The position numbers were made by a program, and so were the translations under genes. From an uncultured Hyphomonas sp. (lineage in GTDB: Bacteria > Pseudomonadota > Alphaproteobacteria > Caulobacterales > Hyphomonadaceae), in NCBI RefSeq assembly GCF_963678195.1, contig NZ_OY782759.1:1860001-1924000 (forward strand): a DNA stretch of 64,000 nucleotides, written 5' to 3'. Below are positions 1 through 9,662 of this stretch, one piece after another; position 1 is the stretch's first letter, and each line of letters begins with the position of its first letter. The notes beneath the pieces were generated by a model, which did no database searches, was not told where the DNA came from, and saw nothing but the letters and a program-made list of their open reading frames with translations.

Positions 1-5
1 GGCTC

Positions 6-977
6 GTGAGCGATCAGCATTTCGAGTTCGTAAAGACGAATGGCGTCACGCTGCGCGTGGCGACTGCCGGGGACGGGCCGCTTGTCGTGCTCGTCCACGG
101 CTTTCCCGAAAGCTGGTATTCCTGGCGCCACCAGATCAAGGCGCTGAGCGAGGCCGGCTACCGGGTCGCTGCGCCGGATGTGCGCGGCTATGGCGAATCT
201 GATCGGCCAGAGGCGATCGAGACGTATGACCTCGAAAGCCTGACGGGCGACATTGCCGGCATTGCCGAAGTCCTGTCGCCCGGAGAGAAAGCGGTTGTCG
301 TCGGACATGACTGGGGCGCCCCGATTGCGTGGAACACGGCCCGTCTGCATGCGGACAAGTTCCGTGCGGTCGCTGGCCTTTCCGTACCATACCTGCCGAT
401 GGGCGACGTCATGTTCCTGGACATGGTGCACAAAGTGTTCACGGAACGAGGTCTGTTCTTCTATCAGGTCTACTTCCAGGATATCGGCCCGCCGGAAGCG
501 GAGCTGGAAGCAGATCCTGCCGCGACCATCCGGAAATTTTACTATGCGATTTCCGGCGATGCACCCGATGGCACCTGGCCGACGGACAAGAAACATGGCG
601 ATACGCTGCTGCACCGCCTGCCGGAGCCGCCTGCACCGCTGCCCTGGCTGAGTGAGGAAGACATCGCCTATTACGACAGCCAGTTCCGTAAATCCGGCTT
701 TCGCGGTCCGCTGAACCGTTACCGCAATCATGCGCGCGACTATGCGTTCCTGAAGAACCATCCGGCCAATCCGGTGATCCAGCAGCCATCGCTGTTCATC
801 GGTGGAACGAAGGACCTGGTACTGAAAATGTTCCAGGGAGACTTCGTTGCGGCGATGAAGCCGAACCTGGCAGACCTTCGCGGTTGTCACCTGCTGGAGG
901 GCTGTGGCCACTGGACCCAGCAGGAGCGCCCGGAAGAAGTGAACCGCTATCTGATCGACTGGTTGGGCGGGCTGTAA
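6..977 (+). CDS. Alpha/beta hydrolase, epoxide hydrolase type
   Basis: Predicted soluble epoxide hydrolase that would open an epoxide to a diol through a covalent ester. Visible: the HGFPESW oxyanion-hole motif at residues 31-37, the nucleophile elbow GHDWG at 100-104 (Asp102, as in epoxide hydrolases and haloalkane dehalogenases rather than the Ser of lipases), and the catalytic His302 in GCGHW near the C-terminus. Length of 323 aa is usual for the family. No signal peptide, so cytoplasmic. The start is a GTG five bases from the window edge; the upstream ribosome site cannot be seen, so the true start could lie outside. A haloalkane dehalogenase is the main alternative; substrate is unknown. 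Confidence 0.85.
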   Translation: MSDQHFEFVKTNGVTLRVATAGDGPLVVLVHGFPESWYSWRHQIKALSEAGYRVAAPDVRGYGESDRPEAIETYDLESLTGDIAGIAEVLSPGEKAVVVGHDWGAPIAWNTARLHADKFRAVAGLSVPYLPMGDVMFLDMVHKVFTERGLFFYQVYFQDIGPPEAELEADPAATIRKFYYAISGDAPDGTWPTDKKHGDTLLHRLPEPPAPLPWLSEEDIAYYDSQFRKSGFRGPLNRYRNHARDYAFLKNHPANPVIQQPSLFIGGTKDLVLKMFQGDFVAAMKPNLADLRGCHLLEGCGHWTQQERPEEVNRYLIDWLGGL

Positions 978-1001
978 GGCCCGCCTGCCGGCACGATTTT
1001 T
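966..1001 (+). terminator. Probable terminator after the epoxide hydrolase gene
   Basis: A 7-bp stem (GGCGGGC at 966-972 with GCCCGCC at 979-985) spans the stop codon. It is followed by the palindrome TGCCGGCA (986-993) and a T5 run at 997-1001. It lies between convergent genes. The distance from stem to T-run is longer than ideal. Confidence 0.4.
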
Positions 1002-1008
1002 AATTACG

Positions 1009-1779
1009 TCAGAAGTTCACGCGGTTGGAAACGGCACCGTCCACAATCAGGTTTACCCCTGTGGTGTAGGATGAGGCCGGGCTTGCGAGGAACACGGCCG
1101 CATTGGCGATTTCTTGAGGCGTTGCGCAACGCCCTGTCGGGTTGCGCGAGTTGGCCTGCTTGAAGAATTCCGGCTGATTGGTCTCGATCATGTGCCAGAT
1201 GCCGCCCTCGAAGTAGACCATGCCCGGCGAGACGACATTGACGCGCAGGCGCTTGCCCGCGTTTTCGCGGGCGAGCCCTTTGGCGAAGTGGATGAGGGAC
1301 GCCTTGACCGGGCCATAGGAGTCCGCCCTGTCGGCCTGAGCTGCCGAAATGGACGCGATGATGATGAAGGCTGCATCGCCATGTGCCTTGGCGGCCTTGT
1401 CGAGGAAAGGCTCCGCCGCGTTGAACGCGTTCACTGCGCCCAGCACGTCCAGCTGGAAATTCTGTGTCCAGGCTTCCGGCGTGTTGCCCTGTGCCATGGC
1501 GCCGGCATTTGAAACGAGGATGTCGATACCGCCCAGTTCCACGCCGGCTTTGCGGATCCAGGATTTGAGGGCATCGGCGTCGGTAATGTCGACGGAGGCG
1601 CCGGTTGCCTTGACGCCCTTGGCCTGCAGTACTTCGACCGTCTCGGCGACCTGCTTTTCGTGGCGGGCACAGATGGCGACATTGGCGCCTTCTTTCGCGA
1701 GCGTATCAGCGATGGCGCGTCCGATGCCGCGTGTGCCACCCAGAATGACGGCGTTCTTTCCTTTGAGATGCAGATCCAT
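1009..1779 (-). CDS. SDR family oxidoreductase
   Basis: Classical short-chain dehydrogenase/reductase of 256 aa, NAD(P)-dependent, substrate unknown. Visible: the cofactor-binding glycine motif GGTRGIG at residues 14-20, NAGA at 91-94, Ser143, and the catalytic YxxxK (Tyr155, Lys159). The C-terminal segment ending in a VDGAVSNRVNF-like tail is typical of the family. It is convergent with the upstream hydrolase gene and divergent from the CinA-C gene, so it is probably transcribed alone. The start codon at 1779 precedes a conserved beta strand and leaves no missing N-terminus. Confidence 0.85.
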   Translation of the reverse strand: MDLHLKGKNAVILGGTRGIGRAIADTLAKEGANVAICARHEKQVAETVEVLQAKGVKATGASVDITDADALKSWIRKAGVELGGIDILVSNAGAMAQGNTPEAWTQNFQLDVLGAVNAFNAAEPFLDKAAKAHGDAAFIIIASISAAQADRADSYGPVKASLIHFAKGLARENAGKRLRVNVVSPGMVYFEGGIWHMIETNQPEFFKQANSRNPTGRCATPQEIANAAVFLASPASSYTTGVNLIVDGAVSNRVNF

Positions 1780-1883
1780 TTCGGCTCCCTCCTGCGGTTA
1801 CCGGAGGAGTGTGACTGCAAAGGCCCGCGAAACCAACACCTGTCTTTACGTCGAGGCTTGCCAGCGCGCCATTCGGTTGGTTG

Positions 1884-2378
1884 ATGGACGGCATGCAAAG
1901 CCTTCTTCCCATCGCCGCCGATATCGGCGAGCGCCTCAGACAGCGCGGCGAGACCGTCGCGATTTCGGAATCTTCTTCCGGTGGCCTGATTTCGGCAGCC
2001 TTGCTGGCTATGCCGGGGGCCTCGGCCTTCTACCGGGGCGGCGGGGTGATCTATACGCCGCAGGCTTTCCGGGGGTTGCTGGGCCTGACGAAGGAAGATC
2101 TTGGCGACATGCGCTCTTCGACCGAGCCCTATGCACGGCTCTTGTCCCGCACGATCCGGGGGAAGCTGCGCGCTGACTGGGGCCTGTGCGAAACCGGGGC
2201 GTCCGGGCCGAACGGCAATCCCTATGGCGATGCGGCAGGGCACACCTGTGTGGCTGTCTGCGGTCCGGACCGGTTCGAAGTGTCGCGGACGCTGGAGACC
2301 GGTCTCAACGACAGGGAGGACAATATGCGCCGTTTTGCCATAGAGGCGCTGGACCTGCTGCACGCGGCGCTGAGCTAA
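1884..2378 (+). CDS. CinA C-terminal domain family protein (nicotinamide-nucleotide amidohydrolase type)
   Basis: A 164-aa stand-alone CinA-C domain. In this family the domain deamidates nicotinamide mononucleotide (PncC activity), recycling pyridine nucleotides. Visible: the family hallmark ISESSSGGLISAALL near residues 27-41, a YRGGGVIY segment, and GASGPNG further on. The ATG at 1884 is preferred; a TTG lies one codon upstream and another ATG at 1893, and none has a strong ribosome site. The N-terminal molybdopterin-binding half found in full CinA is absent, as in many proteobacteria. The segment HTCVAVCG fits the C-terminal strand. Function is by homology only. Confidence 0.82.
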   Translation: MDGMQSLLPIAADIGERLRQRGETVAISESSSGGLISAALLAMPGASAFYRGGGVIYTPQAFRGLLGLTKEDLGDMRSSTEPYARLLSRTIRGKLRADWGLCETGASGPNGNPYGDAAGHTCVAVCGPDRFEVSRTLETGLNDREDNMRRFAIEALDLLHAALS

Positions 2379-2451
2379 GCTAGGCTCCAAGGTCTGCATT
2401 GCGCTTCACGAATGGTGGAAATAGATTTCTTCCAATAGTTGGGAGGGACCG

Positions 2452-3153
2452 ATGGTCGATAACGAACTGGAACAGAAGCACAGCAACTGGCTTCTGAATT
2501 TTAGCGCAGCTTTTCTGGCTGCAATTGGCATTTCAGCAGTTGTTGGAATCACGTGGGGATTTTCATCTGGGACTCTCACACCTTTTTGGAACCAAATTTC
2601 AGAGGGGCAAGGAGCGGTTTTGGCTCAGTTGTTTACATTCTATGCGGCAGCGTTCGCAGCGGTGTTCGTTCCTTTGATTTTTCGAGGTGAAATCAAAGAG
2701 CTTAAGCAACAACTTCAGTCAGCCAGCGAGGAAATCAAATCGCTTTCTGAGGAGACGCGAAATTCATTCCGTATATTGAATGATTATGCTCTGCAGCAAG
2801 CCGGGATTCGGGCTAACTATACCATTGATGACCTGCCAAATGCAGTGACCATTGTGAAGAGCATTCAGACGCAGGCAGCATCAATTTGCCAGGAGTTTCT
2901 GGATTCATCCGGATTGCACGGTCACACGAAAACGCTCTTCCGTGGTAGATGGCCCGGTGGTCGACCGTTCATAAATATGCTGCACGAAAGACAAGTTATT
3001 AGCGCGGATCATAAAAGTCTGTTTCTGAGGATCGCGGATAGTTCAAAATATACCCGCGAGCAGAACAGGGTACCCATAAATGTGGCTGAACTAAATTTGC
3101 TCAGCTCTGCGGTAAGAGAGCTCAGCGAGGCGGTGAAGGAGCGCGGAGAATAG
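2452..3153 (+). CDS. Uncharacterised membrane protein with coiled coil
   Basis: I do not recognise this 233-aa protein. Two hydrophobic segments (about residues 12-36 and 56-76) are followed by a charged heptad-like stretch (about 78-105, rich in E, K, L, Q) that should form a coiled coil. A soluble C-terminal part of about 125 residues follows, with no motif I can name. A good ribosome site (GGGAGG) stands a few bases before ATG 2452. Codon use and base composition are visibly AT-richer than the neighbours, suggesting recent acquisition. It sits between cinA and dnaB, with no partner gene. Its layout suggests a membrane-anchored sensor or structural protein, which is inference. Confidence 0.7.
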   Translation: MVDNELEQKHSNWLLNFSAAFLAAIGISAVVGITWGFSSGTLTPFWNQISEGQGAVLAQLFTFYAAAFAAVFVPLIFRGEIKELKQQLQSASEEIKSLSEETRNSFRILNDYALQQAGIRANYTIDDLPNAVTIVKSIQTQAASICQEFLDSSGLHGHTKTLFRGRWPGGRPFINMLHERQVISADHKSLFLRIADSSKYTREQNRVPINVAELNLLSSAVRELSEAVKERGE

Positions 3154-3159
3154 GGATAT

Positions 3160-4659
3160 CTATTCGAGGTCGGCGCCGTAGCCCTGCTGCTCCTTGGTCA
3201 GGTCGCCGAAGCGGGTGATGTTGGAGTCGAAGGCGAGTTCCACGCGGCCGATCGGGCCGTGACGCTGCTTGCCGATGATACATTCGGCCTTGCCGTAAAC
3301 TTCATCCATCCGCTGGCGCCACTGCGCCCATTTCTCGTTCGAAGCCGGATCGGTCGGGTCTGCGCCGGGTTCGGTCCGGGCGAGATAGTACTCCTCGCGA
3401 TAGACGAACATGACGACGTCGGCGTCCTGCTCGATCGAGCCGGATTCGCGAAGGTCGGAGAGCTGCGGACGTTTGTCGTCGCGCTGCTCCACGGCACGGG
3501 AGAGCTGGGACAGGGCGATGATGGGAACGTTGAGGTCTTTGGCCAGCGCCTTCAGCGAGGTCGTGATCTGGGTGATTTCCTGCACCCGGCTGGCATTGGC
3601 GTTGGACGTGCTGACGGTGATCAGCTGCAGGTAGTCGATCACGATCATGTCGAGGCCGACGGAACGCTGCAGGCGGCGGGCGCGCGCCGCCAGCTGGCTG
3701 ATCGAGATGCCGCCGGTGTCATCGATATAGAGCGGTAGGTTCTGCAGTTCCTCGGTTGCCTCTCGCAGGCGTTCGAAGTCGCTCTTGTCCAGGTCACCCT
3801 GACGGATGCGGTGTGTCGTGATGCCAGTCCGCTCGGCGATGATACGCGTAGCCAGCTGTTCGTTCGACATTTCCAGCGAGAAGAAGCCGACGATTGCTCC
3901 GTCCACGGTTTTCTTGGAGCCGTCTTCCTGCATTTCCGCGCGATACGCAGAGGCGGCGTTGTAAGCGATGTTGGTTGCCAGCGACGTCTTACCCATCGAC
4001 GGACGTCCGGCGAGGATGATGAGGTCAGACCGGTGCATGCCGCCGAGTTTCTCGTCGAGATCACGCAGGCCCGTTGGGATGCCGGCAATCTTGCCTTCGC
4101 GCTTGTAGGCCGCTTCAGCCGTTTTCAGCGATTCTGTCAGCGCTTCGGCGAAGCTGGTAAAGCCGCGGCCGGTTGCGCCGCGCTCGGCGAGGTCGAACAG
4201 CTGGCGTTCGGCCAGCTCGATCTGGCGCTCGCCGCTCTCTTCCGGGGCAGGGGTCAGTGCCCGTCCCTGAAGGTCACTGCCAATGCCGACCAGCGAGCGG
4301 CGCATGGCGAGGTCGCGGATCATATGGGCGTAGTCGCCCACCTCGGCCCCGAAAGCCGCTGAGTCGAGCAGCTGTTCCAGGTAACGTGCGCCGCCAATCT
4401 CTGACAGCTTCTCTGCTTTCTCGAAATGCTCGCGCAGGGTCACGCCATCAGCGATGCGTCCCTGCTGGATCATGATGGAAGCGACTTCATACAATTCCTG
4501 ATGGGCCGGGGCATAGAAGTCCGATGCGCGCAGGATGTCAGCGACGCGTTGGTAGGAATTGTTGTCGAACAGAATGGCGCCCAGCACAGCAGCTTCCGCC
4601 GACAGATTATGCGGTGGCGCGATGGCGTCTTTCGGAGAGGCGGTGTCGTCGAGCGGCAT
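3160..4659 (-). CDS. dnaB: Replicative DNA helicase DnaB
   Basis: Hexameric 5'-3' helicase that unwinds the replication fork and recruits primase. The 499-aa protein has the N-terminal DnaB domain (about residues 15-120), a linker helix, and a RecA-like C-terminal domain with Walker A GRPSMGKTS at 218-226 and Walker B in MIVIDYLQL around Asp342. The DLRESGSIEQDADV motif (C-terminal arginine-finger region) is present. It lies downstream of rpsF-rpsR-rplI on the same strand, a common alphaproteobacterial order, but a terminator at 4774-4801 separates the two units. No intein is visible. It ends 7 bases from the stop of the convergent membrane-protein gene. Confidence 0.97.
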   Translation of the reverse strand: MPLDDTASPKDAIAPPHNLSAEAAVLGAILFDNNSYQRVADILRASDFYAPAHQELYEVASIMIQQGRIADGVTLREHFEKAEKLSEIGGARYLEQLLDSAAFGAEVGDYAHMIRDLAMRRSLVGIGSDLQGRALTPAPEESGERQIELAERQLFDLAERGATGRGFTSFAEALTESLKTAEAAYKREGKIAGIPTGLRDLDEKLGGMHRSDLIILAGRPSMGKTSLATNIAYNAASAYRAEMQEDGSKKTVDGAIVGFFSLEMSNEQLATRIIAERTGITTHRIRQGDLDKSDFERLREATEELQNLPLYIDDTGGISISQLAARARRLQRSVGLDMIVIDYLQLITVSTSNANASRVQEITQITTSLKALAKDLNVPIIALSQLSRAVEQRDDKRPQLSDLRESGSIEQDADVVMFVYREEYYLARTEPGADPTDPASNEKWAQWRQRMDEVYGKAECIIGKQRHGPIGRVELAFDSNITRFGDLTKEQQGYGADLE

Positions 4660-4770
4660 GAGGTTAACCCTACCTTACCTGAGGTCAGAGTGCACGGTGA
4701 TAGAGCGGCCAGACCTGTGGATAAGTCGCCGTCATCAGTGGATGGCCTGCCAAGTGATGGAAATGCCAAA

Positions 4771-4801
4771 GAAAAAGGCCGCACCCGGAAGTGCGGCCTT
4801 T
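4771..4801 (-). terminator. Intrinsic terminator of rpsF-rpsR-rplI
   Basis: A perfect 11-bp stem (AAAGGCCGCAC at 4774-4784 with its complement at 4791-4801) has a 6-nt loop. On the minus strand it is followed by a run of T (A-run on the plus strand at 4772-4776). It starts about 22 nt after the rplI stop. Confidence 0.85.
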
Positions 4802-4823
4802 CCAATCTGGTCTGCCGTGAAGC

Positions 4824-5411
4824 TTATTCTTCTTCGGCCGGGCCTTCGGCGGCACGCTCTGCAGCAGCTTCGGCGAGTTCACCGGCCTGCTCGTCATCTT
4901 GTGCCTGGTTGGCAGCTTGGAGCGCAGCAACAATGTCTTCGCCTTTGGCCTGACGGTCCGCTTCGTCCTGCGAGCGGGCAATGTTTGCCTGCACGGTGAC
5001 GGTAACTTCCGCGTGGAGGCGGATAGAGACGTCGTACATGCCGATCTCTTTGATCGGCTTGTCGAGACGAACGCCCGAACGCGGCACGCTGTAGCCAGCG
5101 GATTCAGCAGCGTCAGCGATGTCACGTGCGGTGACGGAGCCGTAGAGGTGGCCGGTGTCGCCAGCCTGGCGGATCAGCACGAAGATGGCGCCGTCGAGCT
5201 TCTGGGATTCGTTCTCAGCAGCTGCGCGGGCTTCCGCGTTGCGGGCTTCGATGGCATCGCGTTCACGCTCGAAACGGGCGCGGTTACGGTCATTGGCCAT
5301 CAGGGCCTTGCCTTGCGGGAGAAGGAAGTTACGGGCGAAGCCGTTCTTCACCTTCACTTCTTCGCCGATACCACCGAGGTTCTCGACGCGCTCAAGGAGG
5401 ATCACTTGCAT
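4824..5411 (-). CDS. rplI: 50S ribosomal protein L9
   Basis: Primary 23S rRNA-binding protein at the base of the L1 stalk. The N-terminal signature is clear (MQVILLERVENLGGIGEEV, then VKNGFARNFLLP), followed by the long central helix. The 195-aa length exceeds the usual ~150: after the canonical C-domain there is an acidic, alanine-rich tail of about 45 residues ending in AAEGPAEEE. Such tails are known in alphaproteobacterial L9 and are probably disordered. It is the third gene of the rpsF-rpsR-rplI unit, 12 bp after rpsR. Confidence 0.97.
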   Translation of the reverse strand: MQVILLERVENLGGIGEEVKVKNGFARNFLLPQGKALMANDRNRARFERERDAIEARNAEARAAAENESQKLDGAIFVLIRQAGDTGHLYGSVTARDIADAAESAGYSVPRSGVRLDKPIKEIGMYDVSIRLHAEVTVTVQANIARSQDEADRQAKGEDIVAALQAANQAQDDEQAGELAEAAAERAAEGPAEEE

Positions 5412-5423
5412 GTCAGTCTCTCC

Positions 5424-5681
5424 TTACTTCACTTCAAAGGGAAGCAGGGCGAGCATGCGGGCACGTTTGATGGCCTGGGCAAGCTTGCGCTGGTTCTTCA
5501 GGTTCACAGCCGTGATGCGGCTCGGCACGATTTTCCCTTTTTCAGAGATATAGCGCTGAAGCAGTTTCACGTCTTTGTAGTCGATCGTCTGGGCGTTATC
5601 GCCCGAAAACGGATCGACCTTGCGGCGGCGGCCGAACGGACGGCGGGCCGGGATATTCGTAATGTTCAGTTTCTGAGCCAT
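5424..5681 (-). CDS. rpsR: 30S ribosomal protein S18
   Basis: Small-subunit protein that binds as a heterodimer with S6 on the 16S central domain. The 85-aa sequence shows the S18 core: [34 protein letters not shown] and the basic helix [13 protein letters not shown]. It is the middle gene of the rpsF-rpsR-rplI operon, 14 bp after rpsF. The length is normal and the start ATG is preceded by a GGGACAGG-like ribosome site. Confidence 0.97.
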   Translation of the reverse strand: MAQKLNITNIPARRPFGRRRKVDPFSGDNAQTIDYKDVKLLQRYISEKGKIVPSRITAVNLKNQRKLAQAIKRARMLALLPFEVK

Positions 5682-5695
5682 GTCCTGTCCCTTTC

Positions 5696-6034
5696 CTAGT
5701 CGCGGCGGCGGTCTTTACGGGAGAGCACCGGCGACGGCTCGTCGCTCAGTTCTTCCACGCGGATGGTCATGTAGCGCATCACGTCTTCCGACAGGCGCTG
5801 GCGGCGTTCCAGTTCGTGGATCGCTTCAGCGGGGGCGTCGATGTTGATCAGCGAGTAGTGACCCTTGCGCTGCTTCTTGATCGGGTAGGCAAGGTTGCGG
5901 AGGCCCCAGTATTCGGTTTTGCCGATGGTGGCGCCTTTTTCCTTGAGGAAGCCGGACAGTTCTTCGACAAAAGAGTCGACCTGTGCCGGCGAGATGTCAG
6001 GTCGTGTGATCACGACATGCTCGTAAAAAGCCAT
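5696..6034 (-). CDS. rpsF: 30S ribosomal protein S6
   Basis: Small-subunit protein partnering S18. The start at 6034 ([15 protein letters not shown]) is set by alignment with the S6 N-terminus and by a GGGAA ribosome site just upstream; an open frame continues a further 47 codons but has no S6 character. The protein is 112 aa, with the [13 protein letters not shown] motif in the middle and a charged tail ending in RKDRRRD. It is the first gene of the operon. Its 5' region (6035-6244) is shared with the divergent fabD gene. Confidence 0.96.
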   Translation of the reverse strand: MAFYEHVVITRPDISPAQVDSFVEELSGFLKEKGATIGKTEYWGLRNLAYPIKKQRKGHYSLINIDAPAEAIHELERRQRLSEDVMRYMTIRVEELSDEPSPVLSRKDRRRD

Positions 6035-6189
6035 GTTTTCATTCCCAAAATCAAAGGGGTGCGGCGCCTGACAGCGGGAAACTGCCGGACGATGGCCCCT
6101 CTTCCCCCGGCTCATTCCGGAGTACCAAGGACCGCATCCCTGTCCATGAAGGCGGCTGTAAAGCCTATCTGGCAAGGAATTTCAATAGC

Positions 6190-6218
6190 TTGCGCACACG
6201 CGGTCTCACCTTTAGGCA
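6190..6218 (+). promoter_or_regulatory. Possible promoter of fabD
   Basis: TTGCGC at 6190-6195 and TAGGCA at 6213-6218 are separated by 17 nt, 27 nt before the fabD ATG. The -10 match is weak. Divergent rpsF starts 150 bp upstream of this point. Confidence 0.25.
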
Positions 6219-6244
6219 CGGCCAAAATTTCGGGAGAATCGCCG

Positions 6245-7195
6245 ATGACCAAACTCGCTTTCATTTTTCCTGGCCAGGGCAGCCAGGAAATCGGCATGGG
6301 CAAGGCCCTTGCGGATGCCTTTCCGGCCGCCCGGGAGGTCTTCCAGACCGTCGATCAGGCCCTCGGCCAGAGCCTGTCGGACCTGATGTGGAACGGCACC
6401 ATTGAAGAGCTGACACTCACCTCAAACACGCAGCCGGCCCTGATGGCGCACTCGCTGGCGGCGATGAAGGCGCTGGAAGCCGAATTCGGTATTTCCGCAA
6501 AGGACGCGGCCTTTGTGGCTGGTCACTCGCTGGGGGAATATTCCTCGCTTGCCGCTGCAGGATCGCTGACAATTGCCGATACGGCGCGTCTGCTGCGCAT
6601 TCGCGGCAACGCCATGCAATCTGCCGTACAGCCCGGCGAAGGCGCCATGGCGGCGCTACTGGGCGCGAATGTCGAGCAGGCAGAAGCCGCCTGCGCTGCG
6701 GGCCGTGAGACGGGTGGGGCCTGCGAACTGGCGAACGATAACGCGCCGGGCCAGCTGGTACTGTCCGGCTCCAAAGCGGCGATTGATGCGGCCTGCGAGT
6801 GGGCGAGGGCGAATGGCGTGAAGAAGGCGATGCCGCTCAATGTGTCGGCGCCTTTCCATTGTTCCCTGATGCAGCCGGCCGCCGACGCGATGGCCGAAGC
6901 GCTGGCGGGCACCGAGATCAAGGCGCCTGTTGTCCCGGTGGTTGCGAATGTCTCCGCGAGCGCCGTGACCGATCCGGAAACCATCCGCCAGAACCTTATC
7001 TCACAGGTCACCGGGCGTGTCCGCTGGACCGAGAGCGTGCAGTTCATGGTCGCACAAGGCGTCGACACGACGGGCGAAGTTGGCAACGGTAAGGTGCTGA
7101 CGGTCATGCAGCGCCGAATCGAGAAATCACTGAACGGCTTCACTCTCGGGTCTCCTGAGGATCTCGAAGCCTTCGCACAAGCCATGAAGGGATAA
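6245..7195 (+). CDS. fabD: Malonyl-CoA:ACP transacylase FabD
   Basis: Transfers malonyl groups from CoA to acyl carrier protein, feeding fatty-acid elongation. The start is the ATG at 6245 (MTKLAFIFPGQGSQ), with GGGAGAA upstream; the frame is open much further 5' but without FabD sequence. The 316-aa protein has the GQGSQ motif (10-14), the nucleophile Ser95 in GHSLGEYS, and the catalytic His in SAPFHCSLM. It is first of the fabD-fabG-acpP-fabF cluster, with fabG 4 bp after its stop. Confidence 0.96.
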   Translation: MTKLAFIFPGQGSQEIGMGKALADAFPAAREVFQTVDQALGQSLSDLMWNGTIEELTLTSNTQPALMAHSLAAMKALEAEFGISAKDAAFVAGHSLGEYSSLAAAGSLTIADTARLLRIRGNAMQSAVQPGEGAMAALLGANVEQAEAACAAGRETGGACELANDNAPGQLVLSGSKAAIDAACEWARANGVKKAMPLNVSAPFHCSLMQPAADAMAEALAGTEIKAPVVPVVANVSASAVTDPETIRQNLISQVTGRVRWTESVQFMVAQGVDTTGEVGNGKVLTVMQRRIEKSLNGFTLGSPEDLEAFAQAMKG

Positions 7196-7199
7196 TCCC

Positions 7200-7937
7200 A
7201 TGTTCACACTCACCGGCCGTACGGCCCTCGTCACCGGCGCTTCCGGCGGCATCGGCAGCGCGATTGCGAAAGCCCTGTCGGAGGCCGGCGCGAAAGTCGT
7301 CCTGTCCGGCACCCGCGAAGGCGTGCTGAACGAGGTGGCGGCGACGCTGCCGGGCGAAAGCGCCGTGGTCACCTGTAACCTGTCCGACCCGGAAGCGGTG
7401 GACGGTCTTGCTGCCAGGGCAGAAGAGGCTATCGGGCCGCTGGACATCCTGGTCGCGAATGCCGGCATCACCCGCGACAAGCTGCTGATGCAGATGAAGG
7501 ACGACGACTGGAACGACGTCATCAACATCAATTTGGGGTCTTATTACCGCCTGACCAAAAGCGTGGTGCGGGGCATGATGAAGCGCCGTCACGGCCGCAT
7601 CATCGGTATTACATCGGTCGTTGGCGTGACCGGAAACCCCGGTCAGACGAACTATTGTGCGTCGAAAGCCGGGATGATCGGGTTTACCAAATCACTGGCT
7701 CAGGAAGTCGCCAGCCGCGGCATTACAGCCAACGCAATCGCACCTGGCTTCATCGAATCACCGATGACGGACGTGCTGCCGGAAGCGCAGAAGAGTTCGC
7801 TTCTCGGGAGAATTCCGGCCGGCCGTTTGGGGCAGGGTGGTGATATTGCTGCAGCTGCGGTGTATCTGGCCTCAGACGAAGCCGCCTACGTTACGGGGCA
7901 GACACTGCACGTAAATGGCGGCATGGCCATGATCTGA
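7200..7937 (+). CDS. fabG: 3-oxoacyl-ACP reductase FabG
   Basis: NADPH-dependent reduction of 3-ketoacyl-ACP, the second step of each fatty-acid elongation cycle. The 245-aa SDR protein has TGASGGIG at 12-19, NAGITRD at 87-93, and the catalytic Ser139, Tyr152 and Lys156 (YCASK). It lies 4 bp after fabD, so cotranscribed. The family is broad, but the neighbours and the short classical length support FabG rather than a general SDR. Confidence 0.96.
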   Translation: MFTLTGRTALVTGASGGIGSAIAKALSEAGAKVVLSGTREGVLNEVAATLPGESAVVTCNLSDPEAVDGLAARAEEAIGPLDILVANAGITRDKLLMQMKDDDWNDVININLGSYYRLTKSVVRGMMKRRHGRIIGITSVVGVTGNPGQTNYCASKAGMIGFTKSLAQEVASRGITANAIAPGFIESPMTDVLPEAQKSSLLGRIPAGRLGQGGDIAAAAVYLASDEAAYVTGQTLHVNGGMAMI

Positions 7938-7965
7938 TAGGCACAGTTCACAGCTATACAAGGGC

Positions 7966-7993
7966 TTGGCGGCTCGGATAACTGTGTGCTAGG
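7966..7993 (+). promoter_or_regulatory. Possible promoter of acpP
   Basis: TTGGCG at 7966-7971 and a GCTAGG-type -10 near 7988-7993 are spaced by 16-17 nt in the 112-bp gap between fabG and acpP. An own promoter for the abundant carrier protein is common in bacteria; the match here is moderate. Confidence 0.3.
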
Positions 7994-8049
7994 CGCAACA
8001 CAATGGTTCGGATTTCGGACCATTCCTCAGGCATTTAAGAGAGGTAAGC

Positions 8050-8283
8050 ATGTCTGACGTTCTTGAACGTGTTAAGAAAATCGTTGTCGACAATCTCGAC
8101 GTGGAAGGTGACAAAGTCGTCGAAAGCGCGAGCTTCATTGACGACCTTGGCGCAGACTCGCTGGACCTCGTCGAGCTGGTCATGGCTTTCGAGGAAGAAT
8201 TCAATATCGAGATCCCGGACGACGTGCAGGAATCCATCCGTACCGTCGGTGACGCCGTGACCCATATCAAGGCTCACATCTAA
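8050..8283 (+). CDS. acpP: Acyl carrier protein
   Basis: Small acidic carrier (77 aa) holding growing acyl chains on a 4'-phosphopantetheine arm. The attachment Ser37 lies in the canonical [18 protein letters not shown] helix. The flanking acidic helices and the TVGDAV segment are standard. The ATG at 8050 has a clean GAGAGG ribosome site. It sits between fabG and fabF, the usual place in proteobacterial fab clusters. Confidence 0.98.
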   Translation: MSDVLERVKKIVVDNLDVEGDKVVESASFIDDLGADSLDLVELVMAFEEEFNIEIPDDVQESIRTVGDAVTHIKAHI

Positions 8284-8308
8284 GACATCTTGGACAAGAG
8301 GGGTCTCC

Positions 8309-9595
<1,287 letters not shown>

Positions 9596-9610
9596 GTCCC
9601 TTTCCGGAGT

Positions 9611-9639
9611 CCTGCACCCCGCTTAGGCTGCGGTGCAGG
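9611..9639. repeat. Hairpin between fabF and mltG
   Basis: CCTGCACC (9611-9618) is perfectly complementary to GGTGCAGG (9632-9639) across a 13-nt loop. No T-run follows, so it is at best a weak or factor-dependent stop, or an mRNA-stability element at the end of the fab cluster. Confidence 0.35.
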
Positions 9640-9662
9640 AAACCCGCTGATCGAGGCTACGC

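Noticed and set aside
1431-2399. A 322-codon minus-strand frame over the SDR and CinA-C genes
   Set aside because: It overlaps both recognised genes out of frame or antisense and has no family similarity.
4824-4960. L9 tail as a sign of frameshift
   Set aside because: The long acidic tail is in frame, ends at a normal stop 22 nt before the terminator, and similar tails occur in alphaproteobacterial L9.
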